Shown here in pieces: positions 1 to 9,241 of a stretch of DNA of 53,960 nt. The DNA lies in the NCBI GenBank assembly GCA_903864505.1, contig CAIPGC010000266.1, positions 1 through 53,960 of the forward strand. Direction: 5' to 3'. The translations under genes and the position numbers were made by a program. The DNA is from an uncultured beta proteobacterium. GTDB lineage: Bacteria > Pseudomonadota > Gammaproteobacteria > Burkholderiales > Burkholderiaceae_C. The notes under the pieces are model-generated. The model searched no databases, was not told the DNA's origin, and saw only the letters and a program-made list of their open reading frames with translations. How positions within the stretch are numbered: position 1 is the stretch's first letter; the number at the start of each line of letters is the position of its first letter.

Positions 1-1290
<1,290 letters not shown>

Positions 1291-1318
1291 AACTGACCCG
1301 CATCATGAAGTGAATCAG

Positions 1319-1344
1319 AAGGGGCAGGCTACTGCCCCTTTCTT
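1319..1344 (+). terminator. Hairpin with T-rich tail after the aldehyde dehydrogenase
   Basis: A perfect stem GGGGCAG/CTGCCCC (1321-1327 with 1332-1338), extended by an AA/TT pair on each side, closes a four-base loop and runs into TTTCTT. It looks like a Rho-independent terminator or attenuator between the dehydrogenase and the DUF779 gene. The ribosome binding site of the DUF779 gene begins only a few bases after it. Confidence 0.7.
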
Positions 1345-1358
1345 ACTTGGAGACTGAA

Positions 1359-1736
1359 ATGGTTGATAAAGTCATTGCCACGCCTGCAGCGCTGGAGTTG
1401 GTGGCGTTTCTCAAAACCAAGCATGGACCCGACTTGATGTTTCACCAGTCCGGCGGCTGCTGTGACAACAGTGCAGCGAACTGCTTTCTGCCGGGAGAGA
1501 TCACCATGGGTGCTGGCGATGTCTATTTGGGCGACATCGGCGGCTGCCCGTTCTACATCGGCAAGGGACAATACGAATACTGGAAACACACGCAACTCAT
1601 CATTGATGTGATTGAAGGAACAGGTGGCACCTTTTCACTGGAGGGCCCCGAAGGGAAGGCCTTTCACACTCGCTCCCGAGTGTTCAGCGAGGGTGAAATG
1701 AACGAGTTATTCGGACACAGCACGACGCTGCAATAA
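1359..1736 (+). CDS. DUF779 family protein
   Basis: A 125-residue protein of the DUF779 family, whose members are very often encoded beside acetaldehyde dehydrogenases of the AcoD/AldB type; their biochemical role is not established. Visible features are the cysteine-rich segment QSGGCCDNSAANC near residues 25-37 and the segment GGCPFYIG. The ATG at 1359 was chosen because GGAG lies six bases upstream; a TTG at 1347 would add four residues but has no better signal. A hairpin separates it from the dehydrogenase, so its expression could be partly uncoupled. A metal-binding or assembly role for the partner enzyme is possible from the cysteines but remains speculation. Confidence 0.85.
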   Translation: MVDKVIATPAALELVAFLKTKHGPDLMFHQSGGCCDNSAANCFLPGEITMGAGDVYLGDIGGCPFYIGKGQYEYWKHTQLIIDVIEGTGGTFSLEGPEGKAFHTRSRVFSEGEMNELFGHSTTLQ

Positions 1737-1783
1737 GCCGCTGCCAACGCGTGCCTGTGACCGTCAATGGCCTGCGGCTTCTC

Positions 1784-2014
1784 TCAAGCAGGCATGCCGA
1801 GCAGACGCCCTGTTACCTTTCTTGCCACTGGAGCGAGAAAAAATATGACCGGAACTCCAACCACGTAGGCGATGCCAAACGCTTTGGCCCAAGTCTGCAA
1901 GAACTGAGCGCTCCACCCTACATTGACCAGGCTGATCACAAAGGTCATGATGAAAATCATCATGGCCCCCATGACAAAGGAAAAAACCAGGTGAAATTTC
2001 TTCTGGGCTTGCAT
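1784..2014 (-). CDS. DUF2798 family small membrane protein
   Basis: A 76-residue protein with two hydrophobic helices (about residues 9-30 and 45-63), short basic ends and a conserved-looking MxFxMTxxxSLxNVG stretch typical of DUF2798. Its function is unknown. It has a strong ribosome binding site (AAGGAG) before the ATG. It is the last gene of a minus-strand trio, 15 bases after the methyltransferase gene, and converges on the DUF779 gene with 47 bases between the two stop codons. Confidence 0.8.
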   Translation of the reverse strand: MQAQKKFHLVFSFVMGAMMIFIMTFVISLVNVGWSAQFLQTWAKAFGIAYVVGVPVIFFLAPVARKVTGRLLGMPA

Positions 2015-2029
2015 CGATAGATCTCCTTC

Positions 2030-2629
2030 TTAAATACGTTGACCAATCCAGCGCGTCACATGTGCCAGTCCCTGGTGCCCCGGGCCTTCTGCGAGATGAA
2101 TCTCCCCATGCCAGGTCAATTCGGGTGCAATGATTCCGTCGAAATCGGCACTCAACTGTTCGGGCGTGTACAGCATGTCAACCTCTTTAGGCCCTCCGCT
2201 GGTGTGGGCTAGTTGCAAGGGGTGAAATGCTTCCAGAAAAATCCAGCCGCCTTGCACGAGGCCGCGTGCGAGTGCGCGATGCGCGCGCTGCCGAAATGAC
2301 TTCGGCAAATGGGTGTAGATCAACACCAGTGCATCAAAACTGGCTTCATCGGGTACCCATGCTGCCAGGTCCGCCAACTGCGTTGTGATGGAAACCTCGC
2401 GTTCGCTCGCAAGCAAGGCGGTTTTTGTCAATCCGACCACGGAGCTATCAACCGAGATAACCACGTGGCCCTGGCGCGCCAACCAAACACCGTTGCGGCC
2501 TTCGCCATCTCCAGGCACCAGCACCCGGCTTCCTTGCGGCAGTCGCACAGCGCTGTCGCGAACGAATGCGTTGGGCTCGGTTCCATACTTGAAACCTGGC
2601 TCCGAGAAGCGTTCATCCCACACGTTCAT
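2030..2629 (-). CDS. Class I SAM-dependent methyltransferase
   Basis: A 199-residue protein with a Rossmann-type methyltransferase fold. The opening WDERFSEPGFKYGTEPNAFV is typical of the TehB/thiopurine-methyltransferase-like group. The cofactor motif I appears as VLVPGDGEGRNGVWLA, followed by an acidic end of strand 2 (VISVDSS) and the FDALVLIYTHLP motif IV region. The substrate cannot be told from sequence. It sits nine bases after the AhpD-like gene and 15 before the DUF2798 gene, so the three are probably co-transcribed. A detoxification role is plausible from the neighbours and is inference. Confidence 0.85.
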   Translation of the reverse strand: MNVWDERFSEPGFKYGTEPNAFVRDSAVRLPQGSRVLVPGDGEGRNGVWLARQGHVVISVDSSVVGLTKTALLASEREVSITTQLADLAAWVPDEASFDALVLIYTHLPKSFRQRAHRALARGLVQGGWIFLEAFHPLQLAHTSGGPKEVDMLYTPEQLSADFDGIIAPELTWHGEIHLAEGPGHQGLAHVTRWIGQRI

Positions 2630-2638
2630 CGCGGTGTC

Positions 2639-2989
2639 CTACTTCTCGGCGCTCATCTTTTCATAGGCGCTGAGGGCCTCTGAGCAGTACATCAGAGCCG
2701 GCCCCCCTCCCATGTAGACACAGACACTCAACATCTCTTCCAATTCCTGGCGGGTACAGCCCAGGCGAATCAACGCCTTGACATGAAATCCGATGCACCC
2801 AGAACAGTGCTGCGTGATCCCGATCGCCAGTGCCATCAACTCCTTGTGTTTCGCGCTGACGCTTCCCTCCGCCATGGCACTCTTTGCCAGTTGCCCGAAT
2901 GCCTGCATCGCATCCGGTTGGGCTTTTCGCAATGGTGCCAGGTTCTCGTTGATGTTCTTGATCAGGGTGATATGTTCGAACGAACTCAT
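2639..2989 (-). CDS. Carboxymuconolactone decarboxylase family (AhpD-like) protein
   Basis: A 116-residue all-helical protein of the CMD/AhpD family. The redox-type motif HCSGCIGFH (CXXC followed by a histidine) sits mid-protein, as in alkylhydroperoxidase AhpD-like proteins that reduce peroxides through a disulfide. The C-terminal segment with GGGPALMY is also typical. Of two in-frame ATGs, the inner one at 2989 has GAGG nine bases upstream, whereas the outer one at 2995 would be only three bases from it, so the inner start was preferred. It is the first gene of the trio and has a candidate operator upstream (3057-3077). The family is clear; peroxidase activity is inferred. Confidence 0.88.
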   Translation of the reverse strand: MSSFEHITLIKNINENLAPLRKAQPDAMQAFGQLAKSAMAEGSVSAKHKELMALAIGITQHCSGCIGFHVKALIRLGCTRQELEEMLSVCVYMGGGPALMYCSEALSAYEKMSAEK

Positions 2990-3056
2990 TTCCATATTCC
3001 TCGGTTGACAATGGGTTAAATCAATAACTGGCTTGGCTGGTTATTGCAGACACGCA

Positions 3057-3077
3057 AGTATACCCCCCATAGTATAT
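3057..3077. promoter_or_regulatory. Candidate operator: C-tract between two AGTATA direct repeats
   Basis: Two AGTATA hexamers flank the octamer CCCCCCAT in the 190-base gap upstream of the minus-strand AhpD-like gene. Read on the minus strand this gives two TATACT boxes around ATGGGGGG. An AT-flanked G/C tract of this kind resembles operators of the CsoR/FrmR/CstR repressor family, and either TATACT could be a -10 box. No such repressor is encoded in the window. The rest of the gap (to 3185) holds nothing recognisable. Confidence 0.35.
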
Positions 3078-3185
3078 TGTTGTATCGGTGATTTTCGCAG
3101 ATTGTTGTCACATTGCCTCCAGCGGATGCTTGTGCGACGGATTGTTCGCTGGCCTGCTGCCATCCGCATTGTTAAGCACCCAATC

Positions 3186-5408
3186 CTACGGTGTACCAAT
3201 GAACAGGTAAGCATTTACCTGACCGGTGCTGGCGCGTCCAAACCCCAGATAGGCCGGTCCAAACGGGGTTTCCCCTCGAACATAGAGCAACACCGAATTG
3301 AGCAGACCGGTGCGCTGCGGTTCTGATAGCGGTAGATCCACCCGGCCCGCCTCCAGCGCCAGGCCAACACGCAAGTCGCCCCGCATGCCCAGCGGCATGC
3401 GCCCAAAAATCCGCTCCGCCCGCAGGTGCCCGTAGCTCACTTTGTCTCCCAGCAACTGGTCGTTCGCAAAGCCCGACAGATTGAGAAATCCTCCCAGCTT
3501 GGTGGCTTCCTGGGGCGGCAAACTACCGTAGGTCGAACCGGCATAGCTGCCACGCAAACCCAGCACCCATTCCTCCCACTGGTAACTTCCATCCAGCGCG
3601 ATCGTCAGGCGGTTGTAATCGCTGTGGCTCGATTCAAACCAGGTGCCTCTGGCAGACCATCCGTTGGTCGCGATATAGAGTTGGTTTTTTTGATCGAGCT
3701 CAAACGTCGCCAATGCACCTCGAACGCGCAAAGGATCGGTTGGCAACAGCGCAACACCGGTTTCCAGGTTGATTTCCTGGCGCTCCTCGCGCCAGCCCAT
3801 GCGGGCTTGCCCAATCAGGCCGATATTGATTCCCGCAGAGACATCCAGTCGGGCTATTGTGTTTCGGTAATCCGAGATTCTAAGGTCATCCACGAACAGT
3901 GCCGTGCTTTCGCGGCGCACCGTTGCAATTGCGTCCAGAAAGTAGCGCTGTGCTGGGTCAAGAGGCTGGTAGAGTTCCGCTCCGATACCCGCGTTTGACC
4001 CTATTTCACCGGTCAGCAACAGTTCACCGCCCAGGGTATTGATCCAGGTCTTTTGGTAAGCGGTTCGCACGCTAAAGGTAGAGCGACCACTGAAGGTTGA
4101 GTTCAGGTTGAGCCCAAAACGCAGATAGTCCGGTCCCCAAGATTTTTCAATCGGCAAGATGCGGAGCACGTTACGCTCCCCCTCGTGCGTCATGGTGTAG
4201 TCGACGCGCTCGTAATAGCCATCCCCGTAGGCCCGAAGCAAGTCACGATTGAGCTTGGGAACGTCGAGCGAGTCGCCCAGTTTCTGCTCCATGTACCGCG
4301 TGACAGTAGCCGGGTTCACGGTATACAGCGTGGCGATTTCAATCGCATCCACCGCAGGCAACGGCAACGGTGGTGGCGTCCCCTGTTTGCGCCAGGTCGC
4401 ATAGGTTGCCGGATCTACCGCAAGGTCGCGCAGCCCGGTGGCAGCCAGCGCGGCAACACGACCGCGCTCCGCCGCCTCGCCACTTCGATCAAAATCCATC
4501 GCAGAAATTCCGGTCAGATCGGGCCGGATGTAGATGTCACCCGGATTGAGCAGCGCCAGGGACTGCGTCACGTTTTGTTCAGTGAGAATCGACACCATCT
4601 GGGTTGAAATACTCAGAAACCCACTGATGTCGCTGGCCTTGAGCAGAGGAGACCCCACGTTAACGGCAATAACCACCTGGGCATCACAACGCTCGCGCAC
4701 CTCCCGTACCGGCAAGTTATCCACCAGACCGCCGTCGACCAGCTTTCTTCCCATGTGCTCCAGCGGTGCCATCAGCCCTGGCACCGACATGCTTGCACGC
4801 ATGGCCAGTGTCAGACTGCCATCGCGAAAGACCACCCGTTCGCCACTGCCAATGTCGGTGGCGATCATGGACACCGGCAAGGGCAGTTGTTCCAGCGAAC
4901 GCTCTCCCCGGTCCGCATGAACGAGCTGGTTGAAGAACAGTTTGATCTTTTGGCCAGAAACAACACCCGGGGGTGCCACCAATCCGTTCGATGTAACGCC
5001 TGTTTCGCTGCCAGGCAGGAAGCGTTGCGTCAGTCGTTTGTTGCGGTAATTGAAGTCGGCATAACCCGGGTTGTCCTGAAACATGTCGTTCCAGTCGGCC
5101 TTGGCCAATTCGCTTCGCATGGAGGCAGGTTCCAACCCGGCCGCCCATGCCCCAGCCACCAGGGCTCCCATGCTGGTCCCGGCCACACAGTCCACCGGAA
5201 TGCGCAAGCGCTCCAGTTCCTCAAGCACGCCGATGTGTGCCGCACCACGCGCACCACCCCCACCAAGCACCAGCCCCACCCTGGGACGCTCCGCCGCAGA
5301 CACAAGCGAGCTCAGGCCCAGCAATAGCACAGCCAGCGCGGATGCACATTGATTTCTGCAAAATGAGGTCAGCACGATGTCGATCATATTGGGTAACAAT
5401 ACCTTCAT
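3186..5408 (-). CDS. Patatin-like phospholipase with C-terminal outer-membrane barrel
   Basis: A 740-residue protein. After a signal peptide (about residues 1-38) comes a patatin domain with the oxyanion motif GGGGARG, the nucleophile motif GTSMG and the catalytic DGG (LVDGGLVDNLP). The C-terminal half resembles the surface-antigen/BamA (Omp85-type) barrel, preceded by a POTRA-like segment around residues 355-420. This architecture matches the RssA/PlpD type, in which a lipase is linked to an outer-membrane barrel, so the enzyme probably acts on membrane lipids at the outer membrane. The ATG at 5408 has purine-rich AGGTAGAGG upstream; a second ATG at 5387 is possible. Its 5' end overlaps the divergent MscS gene by 32 bases. 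Family assignment is strong; substrate unknown. Confidence 0.9.
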   Translation of the reverse strand: MKVLLPNMIDIVLTSFCRNQCASALAVLLLGLSSLVSAAERPRVGLVLGGGGARGAAHIGVLEELERLRIPVDCVAGTSMGALVAGAWAAGLEPASMRSELAKADWNDMFQDNPGYADFNYRNKRLTQRFLPGSETGVTSNGLVAPPGVVSGQKIKLFFNQLVHADRGERSLEQLPLPVSMIATDIGSGERVVFRDGSLTLAMRASMSVPGLMAPLEHMGRKLVDGGLVDNLPVREVRERCDAQVVIAVNVGSPLLKASDISGFLSISTQMVSILTEQNVTQSLALLNPGDIYIRPDLTGISAMDFDRSGEAAERGRVAALAATGLRDLAVDPATYATWRKQGTPPPLPLPAVDAIEIATLYTVNPATVTRYMEQKLGDSLDVPKLNRDLLRAYGDGYYERVDYTMTHEGERNVLRILPIEKSWGPDYLRFGLNLNSTFSGRSTFSVRTAYQKTWINTLGGELLLTGEIGSNAGIGAELYQPLDPAQRYFLDAIATVRRESTALFVDDLRISDYRNTIARLDVSAGINIGLIGQARMGWREERQEINLETGVALLPTDPLRVRGALATFELDQKNQLYIATNGWSARGTWFESSHSDYNRLTIALDGSYQWEEWVLGLRGSYAGSTYGSLPPQEATKLGGFLNLSGFANDQLLGDKVSYGHLRAERIFGRMPLGMRGDLRVGLALEAGRVDLPLSEPQRTGLLNSVLLYVRGETPFGPAYLGFGRASTGQVNAYLFIGTP

Positions 5409-7074
5409 GCGCCTCTACCTCGTCGCTTTCCTCTACGCCTTCGCGTTCGCCATGAGCATGCTGGTGCGCCCCGCATTTGGCCAGTCTGCAGGAGAACGAG
5501 CGGTGGTCGCTCCCGCTGCTGCAGCGACATCACCCGTGGTTGCAGAGCCATTGGTGCTGTTCAGTCGTCCGGTATTCATTTTTCGATCGGCGCTGCTCGG
5601 GGTGTCAGCGCGTGACCGGGTCAAGCGCGCGCACACCCGCATCCATGATCAACTTACCTTGACGGGACCGCATCTTGTCACACTCAAATCCGAGCAAAAC
5701 ACTGTGCAGGTGCAGATCGACGGGGGGACGAGTTTTGTCGTGCTCGCCTCCGACCTCGACCCTGGAAGAGAAGACACCCTGGAGCAGACCGCGCAACTGG
5801 CTGCCCAGGCTCTGACTCAGGCTATCCGTGAGAGCGTGGAGAGCCGAAGCCTGGAGACACTGACCCGCGCGCTGGCGCAGGCCGTTGCCGCCAGCGTGTT
5901 GTACGCCGTTTTGGTGTGGTTGGCGGCCAGAGGTCAGCGTGCGCTGGCGGGGCGTCTGGTTGCCGTGGCGGAAAAGCACTCTGCTAAGTTGCACGTGGGC
6001 GGCATGGCGCTGTTGCAGCAGGCGCGCCTGGCCCATGGCGTGCGCTGGGTGCTGACGCTCGCGTATCGCCTGCTGGTACTTGTGCTGACCGTGGAATGGC
6101 TGAGTTTTGTCCTGCGCAGTTTTCCGTTCACCCGCGGCTGGGGTGAATCTTTGAACGGCTTCCTGCTGAACCTTGCCGTGCCGGTGCTCACAGCAGCCGT
6201 AGGCGCCGTTCCGGAGCTTCTGACAGCATTACTGATTTTCTTCCTCGCCTACGGGATTACCAGGGCGCTGGACCGATTTTTTGCGAATGTACAAAGCGGC
6301 AAGGTGCAATTGCAGTGGCTGGACCGTGACAGCGCCGCGCCCACGCAACGCATTGCCAAGGTCGTGGTGTGGCTATTCGCGCTGGCCGCGGCCTATCCGT
6401 ACCTGCCGGGGTCCGATACCGAGGCATTCAAGGGACTCTCGGTGCTGGTGGGATTGATGCTGTCGATGGGCGCCTCTAGTCTGGTCGGGCAGGCCGCCAG
6501 CGGGCTCATCCTGACCTACGGTCGTGCCTTTCGGAAAGGGGAATTCGTGCGCGTCGCCGACCAGGAGGGCACGGTGACCGAGATGGGCATGTTCACAACA
6601 CGTATCCGCACCGGGCTGGGTGAAGAGTTAACCATCTCCAATGCGAGCATTCTTGGCAGCACGACCAAGAACTATTCGCGCGCTGTGAAAGGTGCCGGGT
6701 TCGTCCTTGACACCACCGTCACCATTGGCTACGACACTCCGTGGAGGCAGGTGCACGCCCTGTTGATCGAGGCCGCAAAGCGCACCCCTGGAGTGCTGCA
6801 CGATCCGGCTCCGCAGGTTTTCCAAACAGCCTTGTCCGACTGGTACCCGATCTACCGCCTGGTCTGCCAGGCCGTGCCAGAGGGGCCAGTCCCGCGCGCC
6901 ATTCTGCTGAGCAACTTGCTTGCCAATATTCAGGATATCTTTAATGAGTATGGTGTGCAAATCATGTCGCCCCAGTACATCGCCGATCCTGCTGATCCCA
7001 AGTTGGTAGCGGCAGATCAATGGTACTCGGCACCGGCAGTCCGAGCCGACAGCCCGCCTTGCCACACGCCATGA
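5377..7074 (+). CDS. MscS-family mechanosensitive ion channel
   Basis: A 565-residue inner-membrane channel of the MscS family that opens on membrane tension to release solutes after osmotic downshock. A signal-like hydrophobic stretch (about residues 10-30) is followed by a periplasmic segment, four or five membrane spans, and the pore/beta-domain signature: the helix containing LSMGASSLVGQAASG, then FVRVADQEGTVTEMG and the segment ELTISNASILGSTTKNYSR. The start at 5377 has GAGG eight bases upstream; an ATG at 5407 would give a tidier signal peptide but has no ribosome binding site. The stop overlaps the next gene's ATG (ATGA), indicating translational coupling to the antiporter. Confidence 0.9.
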   Translation: MSIILGNNTFMRLYLVAFLYAFAFAMSMLVRPAFGQSAGERAVVAPAAAATSPVVAEPLVLFSRPVFIFRSALLGVSARDRVKRAHTRIHDQLTLTGPHLVTLKSEQNTVQVQIDGGTSFVVLASDLDPGREDTLEQTAQLAAQALTQAIRESVESRSLETLTRALAQAVAASVLYAVLVWLAARGQRALAGRLVAVAEKHSAKLHVGGMALLQQARLAHGVRWVLTLAYRLLVLVLTVEWLSFVLRSFPFTRGWGESLNGFLLNLAVPVLTAAVGAVPELLTALLIFFLAYGITRALDRFFANVQSGKVQLQWLDRDSAAPTQRIAKVVVWLFALAAAYPYLPGSDTEAFKGLSVLVGLMLSMGASSLVGQAASGLILTYGRAFRKGEFVRVADQEGTVTEMGMFTTRIRTGLGEELTISNASILGSTTKNYSRAVKGAGFVLDTTVTIGYDTPWRQVHALLIEAAKRTPGVLHDPAPQVFQTALSDWYPIYRLVCQAVPEGPVPRAILLSNLLANIQDIFNEYGVQIMSPQYIADPADPKLVAADQWYSAPAVRADSPPCHTP

Positions 7075-8360
7075 CCCCATTCGTCGCAATCCCCATGTCA
7101 GCAACCCCTTTTGAATTGGTCTGCAGCGTGCTGTTTGCGCTGGCCATCGTCCACACGTTTTCGACCAAGTATTTCGAGCACCTTGCCCACCAACACCCCC
7201 GCCACGCAGGCCTGTGGCATTGGCTTGGGGAAGTAGAGGTGGTGTTCGGCTTCTGGGCACTGGTGCTTGTCATCACCATGTTCGCCCTGATCGGCGCAAA
7301 GCCGGCCATTGAGTACATAGACACGCGCAACTATACCGAGCCGATGTTTGTATTTGCGGTCATGGTCATTGCCGCCACGCGCCCGATTCTGCAGGCGGCG
7401 ATCGATCTGGTGCAGTGGATTGCACGTGCCGTCCCACTGGGCGGCAGCCTAGGCTACTACCTGGTGGTGATGGTATTGGTACCCCTGATGGGCTCATTCA
7501 TTACCGAGCCCGCCGCCATGACGCTGGCCGCACTGATTCTGGGCAACCGCTTCTATGCCAGAGCATTGTCTGCTCGTTTCAAGTACGCCACGTTGGGGGT
7601 GCTCTTTGTCAACGTATCGGTAGGCGGGACGCTCACTTCTTTTGCCGCACCGCCGGTGCTGATGGTGGCGGCGCAGTGGGGTTGGGACACAGCCTTTATG
7701 GCATCGACCTTTGGCTGGAAAGCGGCCATTGCGGTTGTGGTGAATGCCGCCGGGGTTTCATTCTTCTTTCGCAAGGAACTGATGGGGCTGCCCCTGCTCG
7801 TCCCTTCCGGCACAGCCGAACAGATTCCTGTACCCTGGACGCTTGTGTTTGTGCATTTCGTCTTCCTGGTCGGTGTGGTAGTTTTTGCCCACCATCCACC
7901 CATTTTTATGGGTCTTTTCTTGTTCTTTCTCGGGATAGCGCACGCCTACGAACGCCACCAGGATCGGTTGATCCTGAAAGAGGGACTGCTGGTAGCGTTC
8001 TTCCTGGCTGGCTTGGTGGTGTTGGGTGGGCAGCAGCAGTGGTGGCTGCAACCGCTGTTGATGCGCATGAGCAGTGACATGGTCTTTATAGGTGCCATTG
8101 TCCTGACGGCCTTCACCGACAACGCTGCACTGACCTACCTGGGCTCCCTGGTGGAAGGCCTTAGTGCAAGCTTCAAATACGCGTTGGTGGCAGGCGCGGT
8201 GACTGGTGGAGGGTTAACCATCATTGCCAACGCACCCAATCCAGCTGGCATTGCCATACTGCGCACGCATTTTGACGAAGGCGCGGTAAGCCCAGCGCAA
8301 TTGCTCCTCGCGGCGCTGCCCCCAACGTGCGTTGCGGCGCTGCTGTTTTGGCTACTTTGA
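7071..8360 (+). CDS. Putative Na+/H+ antiporter (Na_H_antiport_3-type)
   Basis: A 429-residue integral membrane protein with about ten to twelve hydrophobic segments. It resembles the putative Na+/H+ antiporter family with conserved HTFSTKYFEHLA near the N-terminus, the stretch GSFITEPAAMTLAA and the late motif AFTDNAALTYLG, where acidic residues lie inside membrane spans as expected for ion-coupled transport. The start was set at the ATG that overlaps the MscS stop by four bases; an earlier ATG at 7020 lies inside the MscS gene. Pairing with MscS suggests a joint role in ion or osmotic balance. Transport activity is inferred from family resemblance only. Confidence 0.75.
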   Translation: MTPFVAIPMSATPFELVCSVLFALAIVHTFSTKYFEHLAHQHPRHAGLWHWLGEVEVVFGFWALVLVITMFALIGAKPAIEYIDTRNYTEPMFVFAVMVIAATRPILQAAIDLVQWIARAVPLGGSLGYYLVVMVLVPLMGSFITEPAAMTLAALILGNRFYARALSARFKYATLGVLFVNVSVGGTLTSFAAPPVLMVAAQWGWDTAFMASTFGWKAAIAVVVNAAGVSFFFRKELMGLPLLVPSGTAEQIPVPWTLVFVHFVFLVGVVVFAHHPPIFMGLFLFFLGIAHAYERHQDRLILKEGLLVAFFLAGLVVLGGQQQWWLQPLLMRMSSDMVFIGAIVLTAFTDNAALTYLGSLVEGLSASFKYALVAGAVTGGGLTIIANAPNPAGIAILRTHFDEGAVSPAQLLLAALPPTCVAALLFWLL

Positions 8361-8435
8361 GCGGGTGTGGTCGTTTCGACATCCGATCACTCCGGCCCGT
8401 TCCTTGCGTACTGTTTGACTCATTTAAGGAAAATC

Positions 8436-9143
8436 ATGTCATCCATTAATTTCATAGGCGGCGAAAAGGGCGGAGTCGGCAAGTCCGTGGTATCGCGCCT
8501 GCTGGCACAATATTTCATCGACAAAGGCCGCCCCTTCACCGGCTTTGACACCGACCGTTCGCATACCTCGTTTACGCGCTTTTATGCCGACTATGCGGCG
8601 CCGGTGGTAGTAGACACCTACGAGGGACTGGACCTGATTGCCGCGGTTTTTGAAGAAAAACCACCTGCAGGCCCGTCGCCCAACGTAATTGTGGATCTGG
8701 CAGCCCAAACTGCAACGCCCCTGGCACGCTGGGTACAGGATTCGGACCTGGTGCCACTGATGGCGAGCATCGGTGTGACCGTGAACTTCTGGCATATCGC
8801 CGATGCAGGCAAAGATTCGGTGGACCTGCTCGACCGCTTGGTGGCTACTTACGGCGCAGGTCCCAACTACATTGTCGTCAAGAATCTGGGGCGGGGTTCG
8901 GACTTTTCACTGCTCGACGCATCAGCAGCGCTGAAGAAGGTGCAGGCGGTGGGTGGTTATGTCATGACGCTGGCGCAACTCCACGAAGCGAGCATGCGAA
9001 AGATCGACCGCAGCAACACCAGCTATTGGGCGGCGATGCACACCACCACAGGTCCCGACGCGCTGGGCATGCTGGAGCGCCAGCGGGTGAAGACATGGCT
9101 GAAGAATGCTTATCAAAGTCTTGATAGTCTGCCCTTAGGCTGA
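8436..9143 (+). CDS. ParA/MinD-type ATPase, orphan
   Basis: A 235-residue P-loop ATPase. The deviant Walker A motif GGEKGGVGKS (residues 8-17, signature lysine 11) begins almost at the N-terminus, as in ParA/MinD and in MobD-like mobilisation ATPases, which it resembles in the stretch TGFDTDRSHTSFTRFYA. A Walker B-like IVDLAAQ follows. The inner ATG at 8436 was chosen because it places the P-loop at the usual distance from the N-terminus and AAGGA lies just upstream. There is no parB partner, so it is not a normal partition locus. Its role is unknown; positioning of another protein or complex is one possibility. Confidence 0.8.
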   Translation: MSSINFIGGEKGGVGKSVVSRLLAQYFIDKGRPFTGFDTDRSHTSFTRFYADYAAPVVVDTYEGLDLIAAVFEEKPPAGPSPNVIVDLAAQTATPLARWVQDSDLVPLMASIGVTVNFWHIADAGKDSVDLLDRLVATYGAGPNYIVVKNLGRGSDFSLLDASAALKKVQAVGGYVMTLAQLHEASMRKIDRSNTSYWAAMHTTTGPDALGMLERQRVKTWLKNAYQSLDSLPLG

Positions 9144-9241
9144 AGCCGAGGTACTGCGTTCACCGCAAGCACCCAGGTGCAAGCAGGGACTGGGTCTCCC
9201 CCACCAATTGGCGGACCTGCTTTGCGGCATACTTCAGCGCA

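Noticed and set aside
1735-1780. Possible hairpin AAGCCGC/GCGGCTT between the convergent DUF779 and DUF2798 genes.
   Set aside because: The loop would be 32 bases with only seven paired bases; too weak to list as a terminator.
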